Below are positions 13,847-23,070 of a stretch of DNA of 64,000 nt, in pieces (position 1 is the stretch's first letter; every line of letters begins with the position of its first letter). A model generated the notes under the pieces. That model was not told the DNA's origin. It made no database searches and saw only the letters and a list, made by a program, of their open reading frames with translations. The stretch is from positions 1,364,001 to 1,428,000 of the forward strand of contig OY986971.1 of NCBI GenBank assembly GCA_963920575.1, read 5' to 3'. The stretch comes from Narthecium ossifragum. Taxonomy: Eukaryota > Streptophyta > Magnoliopsida > Dioscoreales > Nartheciaceae. The position numbers and the translations under genes were made by a program.

Positions 13847-13878
<32 letters not shown>
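13847..13878. repeat. (CT)n tract in probable GRF leader
   Basis: A pure 32-bp CT tract about 175 bp before the GRF ATG, in a position typical for TC-rich plant 5' UTRs. Confidence 0.9.
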
Positions 13879-13880
<2 letters not shown>

Positions 13881-14052
13881 ACTTGAATGACCCTTCCTAT
13901 GCACTGCAAAACATCACTGTTCCTCTTCATTATTTTAGCTTCAACCTAAACCCATATCCATATACCCTCCTTACAGAGGATCAAAACACATTCCTCCTCC
14001 TCCTCTTCTTCTTCTCCTCCTTAACGCTCTGAAGAAAGAAAGCTTGGTGAAG

Positions 14053-15447
14053 ATGATGATGGGTGGCAGGGGAAGTAGTAGGTATCCTTTTACACCATCT
14101 CAGTGGGAGGAGTTGGAGCATCAGGCTCTCATCTACAAGTACATGACTTCAGGGATACCTATCCCCTCTGATCTCCTCCTCCCTATAAGGAGGAGCTTCT
14201 TGCTGGACCATCCCAGCGCCACCACCACCCCAGGTCTTCCCTTCCCCCACCACCACCACATCCCCCTTCCTCCTCCAAGTAAGCATCATGGGTTCTCTAG
14301 CTAGCTTCTTTCTTATCTTGTTCTTTTCATGCTTTTTATTGAGATGGTGACACTGAAAGAGTGCTTTTATGTGGGTGTTTTTGGTGGCCAGTTGGTTGGG
14401 GGTGTTTCCAGGTGGGGTTTGGGAGGAAGGCAGAGGACCCAGAGCCAGGGAGGTGCAGGAGAACAGATGGGAAGAAGTGGAGGTGCTCCAAGGAGGCCTA
14501 CCCAGACTCAAAGTACTGTGAGAGGCACATGCACAGAGGCAAGAACCGTTCAAGAAAGCCTGTGGAAATGTCCCTAGCTGCCACCACCTCATCCTCCTCC
14601 TCCTCCTCCACCCCCACCCCCCACCCCTCCTTCTACCCTCCTCCCCCTCTCTCCATCTCCACACCTGACACCCACCACCACCTATCATACCCCTACTCCT
14701 CCTCCAGGCCCCTTGGCCTCAGCGTTTTGCCCCAAAACAACACTGGCAACTTCCACTTAGACCCTGGGTCTTACTACCCTCCTGACAAAGACTACAACAG
14801 GTATGTATGTATAATATATGAAGTCATGCAACTGTCTCTATCTTGTGCTTATCAATGCTGAAAGCTTAATTAGTCTACGATGAGTGATTGTGATTGAAGA
14901 CTTACTTGCAAGAGATCGAGCTGCAGGTACTGCCATAGGATGAAGGATGTGGATGAGTACAGCTTCTACTCAGAGAGCTCTGGAGCCGAGAGAGATGGCT
15001 CATGGCAGTTCAGGCCACTGGGCATGAGTTTAAGTGAGCCAAAACATAGTGATTACCTTTACAACAACAAGGATGAGGAGGAGCAGCAGCAGCATTGCTT
15101 TGTTTTGGGTGCTGACTTCAAGCTGGAGAAGCCTGCTTCTAGGGCTGAGAGAGAGGCTGAGGAGGGCCACCACCACCAGAGGCCTCTTCGCCATTTCTTC
15201 GACGAGTGGCCGGAGAAGAGCAAGAACTCATGGATGGATTTGGAAGAGCATTCAAGTTCCAAGACCCAGCTCTCCATCTCCATCCCCATGTCCGGCGACT
15301 TCCCGGTCGCCGCCTCCCGATATCATTGCCATGGTTCAACTCCACCTCTCATTGCATACATACATCCATCCTCTTTTCAACTTGACCTTCTATGTATTAA
15401 TAATCTCCTTATTTTCATTTGAATTCTTTGTTGCAGATGATCACTGA
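14053..15447 (+). CDS. Growth-regulating factor (GRF) transcription factor
   Basis: Exons 14053-14278, 14392-14800, 14927-15333 and a tiny last exon 15437-15447 join in frame to 350 residues. The start is the first of three adjacent ATGs. The QLQ domain spans about residues 12-47 ([19 protein letters not shown], then PIR at 44-46). The WRC domain follows with Cys97, Cys107, Cys118 and His121 in C-x9-C-x10-C-x2-H spacing, plus basic runs for nuclear import and DNA contact. GRFs bind DNA through WRC and recruit GIF co-activators through QLQ to promote cell proliferation in leaves and meristems. The conserved tail motif TQLSISIPM followed by SRYH resembles the AtGRF5/6 group. Without the last splice the frame would run to 15422 with an unlike tail. 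The miR396 site lies just after WRC. Confidence 0.93.
14546..14567 (+). promoter_or_regulatory. miR396 target site in GRF mRNA
   Basis: The 22 bases coding for the end of the WRC domain (RSRKPVE) read CCGTTCAAGAAAGCC followed by TGTGGAA. This is the known miR396-complementary site of plant GRF genes, with the usual single-base bulge against the microRNA. It predicts that the transcript is cleaved or repressed by miR396. Confidence 0.92.
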
Positions 15448-16434
15448 GCTATGAAGGTGTGTGCATTGCATTGTGACTTTGAAGTGAAGAAGAGTCTAAC
15501 TGATCACCACCATGTTATGTTTCTCTAAAGTCTTATTTCATTTTTCATTTGATTATTTGTTTTGTTTCAATGTGGAGATTGTTCAATCTAAAACATTGAT
15601 GTTTGATGTTCCTATATGTGTTTCTGGCTATATTATTTCTGTACTCTCTATATATATCAGTGTCCGGCCTCCTTCTTATAAACCCTTTGAAACTCTATAA
15701 AGGGTGTTTGAATCAAACTCTTTCTATGTTAGACTGGATGTCTGATAAGAAAAAAGCCTATAAAGATCATGCATTCAGTTCTACAGATATACTAAGATTT
15801 AAACAAGGCTGGACATCATAAGAATCTTTGTCACCAGGGAAAGAAACAAGATGTGTGAAGTCCTAAACTTAAGGAGCTGGTTCAAACAAGTACCATACTC
15901 ACAGAACTAATGTTTTTTTTGAGTCCACTTGAGTAAGGTAAATTAGAGTCGAATTGGTTAGATCCAAACCACGGCCTAAATCCGGTCTAGTCGAATCGAA
16001 ATATGAGGGCAATCTGGTCATTCCACATATGGAATATATGTACCTTATGCGAATGATGTTTAATTTGCTACCTAGGTAGTGAGAGAAGCAGATGTTTGCT
16101 AGGTGGTTCACAACTTCACATATGGTATGCAATATATGATGCTTTCCTTACCTAGGTAAAGAGGGGCGTATGTGTTTTTACTTGGTCACCACCCAAGTAA
16201 TAAAAAAAGGTGCTGCGCAAAACGCACCAAGATAGATAGATAGATAGACCTCTGGTGGAGGAAGTACGGTGTGTCCCCCACCGTGGGACAAAAGCAGAGC
16301 CGTCCATCTTCGGTGCGAACCTGTCAGATGTTATTGATCGTACGGTTCGCAGTAGGGCGCACCCGCACAACCATACCTTACCTTTTGCATACGGAGATGC
16401 CTTTCAGTCTCTACACGATCCTATCCTCCGGTGA
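15448..16434. other. Intergenic stretch after GRF, no gene recognised
   Basis: Contains the GRF 3' UTR and about 0.9 kb of unassigned DNA. A short (GATA)n-like tract lies at about 16232-16247. Nothing here reads as a coding gene. Confidence 0.6.
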
Positions 16435-16832
16435 GACTAAATTATCGATTAGTATTTTATAGTTCCAATCGAATTTTTATATGATTTATGATATTTTAAA
16501 ACTTGACATTAACTCCCTCAAGTTTTCACTTTGATGTGAGACCAACGCCTTAATTAGATGGTTCGACGGAAAATCAAATCTGACCAACTTTTAGACTAAT
16601 TTTGACTTTTCACTCAAATCCTTGTCCACGTCAGCACATTCAAAACTAATTTTAACCCGATTGTGTTTTTTTTTTAACATAGAATAAAATTTTACATATA
16701 TGATCACGATTGTGTATATGATCTCGTGATTGGTGATGAGGTACCACCTAATTGATTTATTCCATCGATAGTGAAATACCGATGAATTAGATTAATCAAT
16801 CGTTATCTCATTGATTCGATCATTGATATATT

Positions 16833-16946
16833 CAATCGGCAGTGAGGTACCGACTGATTATTCTAATCCATCGATACTGATTTTAGTCCATCAATCAATA
16901 CCAATGGAGTAGAATAATCAACCGATACCTCACTGTCGATTGGACC
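16833..16946. repeat. Inverted repeat (hairpin) inside outer MULE
   Basis: A block of about 45 bp at 16833-16877 (with CAGTGAGGTACCGACTGATT) recurs in reverse complement at 16901-16946 with a few differences, leaving a short loop. Neighbouring sequence contains further partial copies of the GAGGTACC and ATCGATA words. Confidence 0.7.
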
Positions 16947-17316
16947 TGCGTATATAACACATAAATGATAGATTTCCACCGATCATGTACAGTACACAAA
17001 TCAGCGATCTTGGCAAAAGTTTTGCCGCGTCAACACTCGTTTCTCTCTCGGCTCTCTCTCATGATCTCATCTATCTCCATGTCTGCTCCTCTCCCTTGGT
17101 CCAGGCTCTCACCGGAGAACCAGAGGAGAGACGGAGAAGAGGTGGCGGAGGATGACGAAGGAGGAGCAGAAATAGGAGGATATCGACCCCGCTCTCTCTC
17201 ATCTATATCCAACTCTTCTTCTTCTCCTCTCAACGCCAGCCCATCTCCCATCCTCCCCACCACCGATCGGACCCTCGACGGCGAGATCAGCGACCTCGAC
17301 GGCGGGGTACTCCGCC

Positions 17317-17690
17317 TTACCCGCCACCGCCAGCGACTTCGACAACAACGACATCATCACAATCGGTGACATGTCGGATTTCCGCAAGCTCCCCACCCGC
17401 CTCCTCCTCCCGGACTTGGAGAAGATCTCCACCACCTCCCGCGTCTACTGCTACCGTGATAATCACGAGATCGTCAAGGGGGTCCGCCCCTTCGTCGGCA
17501 ACAAGTACACCCCCACCATCGCCTTCTTCACCTCCGGCGGCTTCCTCCCCCTGCCCCTCCTCCTCCTCCTCCTCACCCTCCTCTTCCTCCACCTCGAGAG
17601 CAATCTTTATTATCCAGGCCTACTTAGTCAATTACTTTGCCATGCTATCCCTGACGGCGGGCGCGATCATCGACCGCGCCGTCAAAGGTC
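17317..17690 (+). pseudogene. Captured fragment of a plant membrane-protein gene
   Basis: Inside the outer MULE. The frame through 17371 reads SDFDNNDIITIGDMSDFRKL, then LPDLEKISTTSRVYCYRDN, a GVRPFVGNKYTPTIAFFTSGGF segment and a Leu-rich hydrophobic run. Near 17600 the reading shifts to another frame that continues as IFIIQAYLVNYFAMLSLTA, again hydrophobic. The order suits a multi-pass plant membrane protein whose name I cannot give. The frameshift and missing C-terminal half make it a broken copy. It is much more GC-rich than its surroundings, as expected for a captured exon. Confidence 0.65.
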
Positions 17691-18048
17691 CGATCGGGAT
17701 TGGGAGATGGGCTGACGTGGCAAAATTAATAAACAGAAGGTTAAAATTGTGTACAAGGGTCAAAATCCAATTTTGATGGTCACGGGGTGACGGAAATGCC
17801 CGTTTTGCCGTTAGGCGTTGGCCCGTTGATGGTAAGTGGGCTGAAGGCCCACGTAACAATGGAATTTTAAATTAAAGGACTCAATGTCAAGTTTTAAAAT
17901 AGGCTAAATTACGCTTTTAGTACCCGTAAAATTTGGGATATATCACTTTAATATTTCTAGTTTTGTAATTACGTTTTTAGTACCTATATTATTAAAAACG
18001 TTTCGTTTTAGTCCGACTGTCTAATAACGTCATTTTTTTCAAACGGTA

Positions 18049-18079
18049 AACTGGTCACGTGTAAGGCACGTGACCAGTT
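18049..18079. repeat. Perfect palindrome with CACGTG core
   Basis: AACTGGTCACGTG, loop TAAGG, then CACGTGACCAGTT: a perfect 13-bp stem just inside the left terminal repeat of the inner MULE. Related GGTCACGTG / CACGTGATC words sit at equivalent places in the MULE at 36430-37913. Confidence 0.85.
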
Positions 18080-18251
18080 TTGCCACCTCATCACCATTTC
18101 TATCTCTAATCTCTCTCCTCTCTCTCTCTCTTCCGTGCTCTCTCTCTCGTCTCTCTCTTGGTCATTGGCGATGAACTTGACGATGGGCTTCAACGGCCAC
18201 GGAGTGATCGCCGGTCGTCGTCTCATGAGGAAAACGGAGAGGTAGAGATCT

Positions 18252-18291
<40 letters not shown>
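18252..18291. repeat. (GA)n tract inside inner MULE
   Basis: A 40-bp GA tract with one AAAG interruption, between the palindrome and the first captured phosphate-transporter piece. Confidence 0.9.
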
Positions 18292-18369
18292 TGGTACTAG
18301 CTAACTGGCACCTCTTCTTTGGAACCTTCATCGCCATTAGGAGAAATGAAGTAGGACGCCGCAAAAATA

Positions 18370-18665
18370 AACAGCATACAGGAAGTATTCAAGATCGCAA
18401 GAGCTCATACCATCATCACGCTCTGCGGCACCGTCCTCGGATACTGGTTCACCGTAGCCCTCATCGACGTCATCGGTTGCTTCACCATCCAGGTCATCGG
18501 ATTATGATTGCATTCCTCCTCGGCCTTGCCATCCCCTACAACCACTGGAAGACTGGGAACCACACCGGCTTCGTCATCATATACGCATTCACATTATGCT
18601 CTTCACCTTCTTGGTGCCGGAGTCCAAGGGGAAGTCCCTCGAGGAGACATGCATCCAGAGAAGAC
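18370..18665 (+). pseudogene. Captured Pht1 phosphate-transporter fragment, copy 1
   Basis: The reading [19 protein letters not shown], then [13 protein letters not shown], after a 7-base deletion that breaks the frame, [20 protein letters not shown], and finally FTFLVPESKGKSLEE is the C-terminal half of a Pht1 proton/phosphate symporter. About 100 residues of the normal protein are skipped between YAFT and FTFLVPESKG. Broken and incomplete, it cannot make a transporter. It is opposite in strand to copy 2. Confidence 0.88.
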
Positions 18666-18946
18666 AAAAAAGGAGGAAGCAATGGCATGGGCGACGCCAG
18701 CACTACTCATGTTTAAAACATCCATTCACGCATGCGCCACAAAAAAGCTCATCATATATGATATGCAAAAAAGCTCATCATAGATATGCCTCACAAAGAA
18801 GCACATCAAACATCCATCCATTCATGCATGCGCCACAAAGAAGCTAGCTAAACAAACTAAACACGAAGGACAATAATGCACACATGATATGCAATCAAAG
18901 AAAAGAAAGCAAGCCCAATTATGATTGACGCATGCATGAATGGATG

Positions 18947-19209
18947 GCGTTGGGGCCGAAGTTGGCGAAGAAGAATGTGAATGCGTATAAGATGACGAAG
19001 CCGGTGTGGTTCCCAGTCTTCCAGTGGTTGTAGGGGATGGCGAGGCCGAGGAGGAATGCAGTCATCATGGTGAATCCGATGACATGGATGGGGAAGCGAC
19101 TGATGACGTCGATGAGGGCTACGGTGAACCAGTATCCGGGGACGGTGCCGCAGAGCGCGATGATGGTCTGAGCTCTTGCGATCTTGAATACTTCCTGGAT
19201 GGCGTTCAT
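18947..19209 (-). pseudogene. Captured Pht1 phosphate-transporter fragment, copy 2
   Basis: Read on the minus strand from 19209: [33 protein letters not shown], then [20 protein letters not shown] and [12 protein letters not shown]. It keeps the bases that copy 1 has lost and stays open over about 88 codons. By eye it is about 93% identical to copy 1 over some 230 bp, in inverted orientation about 0.35 kb away. It ends abruptly after GPNA, where the true protein would continue with the last helices. Confidence 0.88.
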
Positions 19210-19222
19210 TTTTTATCATGTG

Positions 19223-19478
19223 GAGGAGCCGGTCGGGCTGAACGAGACTCCGGTGACTTCGGCGCCGTGGGGCGCCAAGAAATGGTGCGTTGTCAAGGAG
19301 GACGCCAACGTCGAGTCACTACAACAGAACATCGACTTTGTATGTGGGCAGGGGCTCGATTGTGGTCCGATAAAACCTGGTGGCGCTTGCTTCTCGCCGG
19401 ACACCGAGCCCATGCAGCGTACGCTATGAATGAGTACTACCACGCTGCTGGGAGAAACACCTTCGACTATGATTTCAG
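19223..19478 (+). pseudogene. Captured X8 / CBM43 domain fragment
   Basis: Reads KKWCVVKEDANVESLQQNID, FVCGQGLDCGPIKPGGACF, then after a 1-base frame change HAAYAMNEYYHAAGRNTFDY. This is the X8 (CBM43) callose-binding domain found in plasmodesmata callose-binding proteins and at the C-terminus of family-17 beta-1,3-glucanases. The frameshift lies near 19405, and the last conserved Cys (CDF) is Tyr (YDF). The fragment ends at a CAG|GTAGAC boundary that looks like an old exon end. Confidence 0.85.
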
Positions 19479-19499
19479 GTAGACATGATTGTTCACCAC

Positions 19500-19675
19500 C
19501 ATTGATCCAAGCAAGAGAGATGGAGAGACAGGGGAAGGGGAGGGGGAGACAGAGAGGAGAGAGGAGAGACAGGGGAAGGGGAGGGGGAGACAGAGAGGAG
19601 AGGAGAGACGAGGGAGGGAGGGAGAGAGAGAGCACACGGAAGAGAGAGGGAGGAGAGAGAGAATAGAGATGAGAT
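19500..19675. repeat. GGGGAGA-rich low-complexity repeat
   Basis: Purine-rich tract in the inner MULE. A unit like GAGACAGGGGAAGGGGAGG recurs at about 19525 and 19567, then decays to GAGAGA. Confidence 0.8.
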
Positions 19676-19965
19676 GGTGATGAGTAAGTAATACCGGTCA
19701 AAATTGATTGAACATCGATAAAATCAATCAAAATTAATCACCTGACCGGTAATCCGTTAAGTTAGTAGAACGACGTCTAATGGTAGATACTAAATATGTT
19801 ATATATATTAAATGCAGGTACTAAAAACGTAATTATAAAACTAGAGATACTAAAGTGGTATATTCCAAATTTTACATGTACCAAAAGCGTAATTTAGCCT
19901 TTAAAATATCAGAGATAATATAAAAGTTTCCTCAAAACTACACGATATTAATCGATAATTTAGCC

Positions 19966-22900
19966 CTCCAATTACTATGCCATACTGTAGCAGTAAATGT
20001 CAGGTTTTAGATTGCATATAACCCCATCCAAATTTGATAAATGCAGAAAATTACTGCGCTTGGGTTTTACTAGCAATTTTTGTACTATAGAGGAAAGGTT
20101 TTTTTTATTATAGATAATTAATTAAGGGCCAAAAGTTTTATATGGTAAATTGCACATGAGGGACTTATATGCACTCGCAGCACTCGAATGTCCCTAGGGA
20201 GCTGAATGCAAATTTGAAGTTTGATGTGGTTTTCAGGTTTTGTATGCATGCAAGGAAACAAAGAATTGAGGAATGTAATCAAGCATCAGTGATTAAAAGC
20301 TCAAAAGTTTTTGTTTAGGTCAATCACATAGGAACCAGAGTGTTGGTTCCCAAAACTTTGCAAATGTAAAGTAAATTTGAATTAACATGGAGGTTATAAG
20401 GGAAAGAAAACAGAAGAAGATATGCTATAATGCATACAAACCCCAGGGCTTCTAAAACACTTGATTCATTTGCTACTTGCAGGCCCCCTTGCTAAACTGC
20501 AAAAAGATAGGATAAAAAAAAATATCAGCATTAGATTTCAAAAAGATTGGAAAAAAAAAACTTGAGAAGCAACTTGTTTCATCAGCAGCTGAACCAAACA
20601 GATTATTCCTACCTTTCTTGGCTGGTGAGTCTTCACAAACCTTCACTAGTCAAAAGAGCTGCTTGGATGATCCTGTGTAGATGCTAAAAAATCATACCAC
20701 AACAAAAGAAGTTTTAATGCAACTGATCCCAGTGACCCTATAACTGGAGATAGAGCTGCAGACAACAGTTTGCTGAAAAAAGAGTGTTTGTATTTCATGA
20801 ATACAGTTGTCTTGCAAAGACTGAATTGGTACCTTGTCGAAACCTGCACAAATAAAATGCCTGCAACTATCTTTCAATCTCTTAAATCTCTGCCACTGTA
20901 TCCTATTTCATATGACAAATAGAAAAATGCAGCACATTGGTGGACACTAGGTCCTTCAAACTGGGTTACAAAACAAGTCAAGTAGGTATCCTCCTCGAGT
21001 ATGCTTTAGAAAACTAGACAATTTGAAAAAATTAACCCAAAAACTCTCCTCCGTTCCCTAGTTTGCCCAAGCAAAAGTGACTTCATCTGAGTTTCTAAAG
21101 TTGTCATCATACATATGACATTCTTTCACTATACCAAACTGCTGTGACAGTTTCTGTTCTTATTATCACCAACTTATGCCGTGCAATGTGCGGCTCCAAC
21201 CAACAGTTCCACCCAAAGTAAAGACTTTAAGTGCTGACCTACCGGAGGCTAGGAAATTGCTTTGTACTACACATAGAAATTATCTATTAGTATTCGAAAA
21301 CAGATGCAAAAGAACTGTAAGATCATAGCAAGTCAGTTAGATAAGAATGGGCAAAGATCATCCTAGTTAAAATATCACATCAAAGCACATGCACAGTTGA
21401 CACTATAAAGGAGTAGTTAATGTTCAAAATTCTTTTAATAGTCCTTTTGAAGTAGTTTCCACTGAAAGTACTTAATAGGAACACAACCATGATACCCTAA
21501 TCCTCAAACTTACGTTCAGATTATAAAAGAACACTTCTATCCAAAATCTTGCAGTTCTCAATTAGCAAAGTGTAGAGATCAAGTCCATTCTTCTCATCAA
21601 TTCCAGATAACATGAGGTTTCATAACATGGAAAAACCCTCGCTAGCCATAAAACATTATCCTTCCACAATTGTCAAAAAGGTAGCCAAAAAACAAGTTAA
21701 GTACGGCGACATCAATACCTTACCAGAATGCCACATCTAATTATCCATTCCAACTATTTAGTGATCCACCTTATTTCACAATACATCCTTGCGATAAAAG
21801 GACCATCATGCTTTGGAAATGGTACAGTCAGTTTAAATGCATCTGAAATTAAAGATCCCCTTCATGCTAGGTATCTATTAGTATGTCATTGACAAGATCA
21901 AAAGCCCTTCCGACATACCAGCTTCCTACCTCTGAAGACAATATGCCTTTCGGGACGTACAATTGAGAACAATATCAAGAAGATAAAACTGTTAAGAAAC
22001 TACAATTATCATAGGCCAAAAATAGGATTCAAAGTCCTTTTTGATGTAACCTAAATCAGAATTGCATAATGGAAGGCTCAGAACCTTCAAGCAAGGCATG
22101 GAGTGCTGCAATTATCCAATGTATAATAGACAGAACATCCAGTTGAAAGAAGAATTAAACGGAGCTATGCTTCTGAAGTGAACTAGCATCAACCACATGA
22201 TAAGACTAAGCAAGCAACCAGCAATGATCAATTCATCAGAACTTTTTTTTCCACAATTCATCAGAACTTAAATGCCCACGTATACAACAATATTGATGTT
22301 TAATTAAAAACATTCACCTGCTTCTGGGGCAAAGAAAACAGAATCTAAGCTCATAGCAATAATGATAAATGAGATAGATACATTGAAATCAATGACCTAG
22401 ATGTGATTTTTATCTCTCAGGAGGATAAGATATTTAAATTGCTTAAAACATATAAATGGAAATATTGATCAAGTGTAGTTTAGCCGGTCATAGTGATGAA
22501 GGTTTTCGACTTAAAAAAGACTAAATTCACATAACATTCTATAAACAAGGATTTAAATTAAGTAAACCTCCTTGACCAACTAACATTGCTAACTAGTTTA
22601 AAAGATGAAGAAAAGCCATGTTTAAATAACTTTATACACAAATATCTACATGAAAAGATACATTATGCCAAGCCAACTTTATTTTCCAGACACATTTCTG
22701 GTGTCATTAGAAACCAATTTCGAACAAAATCAACAAACCAGAAGAAAGAGATTGATTGGCTCATTAGAAGTGTATAATCCTCCATCGTATACAATCAGCA
22801 ATCCAAAATCAACGAATACAGTAGAATACAACACTCACCATGGAACCATTTTTACATAGATCAATGAAACCGAATCTGATAATCCAACAGCTAAAGCCCC

Positions 22901-22985
22901 AAACCTTAGGTTCCTATTCAAGCCCAAGCCACATCTCGCCGGGTATCCACCAAAAAAAATTCCAATTTTCCCTTTCTCATCATCA

Positions 22986-23033
<48 letters not shown>

Positions 23034-23070
23034 AACAACAAAAACCACCTTTGCAACGCCACATCCAAAA
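19966..23070. other. AT-rich stretch downstream of the proline-rich gene, no gene recognised
   Basis: About 3.1 kb without a recognisable protein, on the 3' side of the minus-strand gene at 23071-23484. It could hold a long 3' UTR with introns or a non-coding transcript, but I could not fix splice sites or coding exons. Confidence 0.5.
22989..23031. repeat. (TC)n microsatellite
   Basis: A 43-bp TC tract about 40 bp beyond the stop codon of the minus-strand proline-rich gene, so probably in its 3' UTR (AG on the sense strand). Confidence 0.95.

Larger units (their letters stand above)
10380..14052. other. Intergenic stretch, DENN to GRF, no gene recognised
   Basis: About 3.7 kb that should hold the DENN 3' UTR and the GRF promoter and leader. 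It is unusually rich in (TC)n/(AG)n microsatellites. Short open frames near 12114-12600 match nothing I recognise. From about 13850 to the GRF start the + strand is TC-rich, as in many plant 5' leaders. Confidence 0.7.
17902..19899. mobile_element. Young Pack-MULE with captured gene pieces (inner)
   Basis: Flanked by a perfect 9-bp duplication TTTAAAATA (17893-17901 and 19900-19908), the mark of Mutator insertion. Terminal inverted repeats run about 85 bp: the left starts GGCTAAATTACGCTTTTAG and the right, in reverse, GGCTAAATTACGCTTTTGG; both go on through AAAATTTGG and TAATTACGTTTTTAGTACC. Inside lie two oppositely oriented copies of a phosphate-transporter piece and an X8-domain piece, but no transposase. 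It sits in the right terminal repeat of the older MULE, so it came later. Confidence 0.88.
16435..19965. mobile_element. Old Mutator-like element (outer Pack-MULE), interrupted
   Basis: The left end starts GACTAAATTATCGATTA and the right end, read in reverse, GGCTAAATTATCGATTA. The similarity continues through GATATTTTAAAACTTGACATT to about 16530 on the left. On the right the arm is split by the younger element: its inner part is about 17850-17901 and its outer part 19909-19965. Flanking 9-mers CTCCGGTGA and CTCCAATTA agree at 6 of 9 positions, as expected for an old 9-bp duplication. Without the insert the element is about 1.5 kb. It carries the gene fragment at 17317-17690. An inverted CCACGTCAGC / GCTGACGTGG pair lies inside the two ends. 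No transposase frame is visible, so it is non-autonomous. Confidence 0.75.

Noticed and set aside
14149..14688. 179-codon minus-strand open frame opposite the GRF gene
   Set aside because: It is the complement of GRF coding exons and an intron; Arg/Gly-rich reading without family features.
19006..19482. 158-codon + strand open frame taken as one gene
   Set aside because: Its first half is the complement of the captured Pht1 copy 2 and only its last 30 codons match the X8 domain; it is an accidental chimera of frames.
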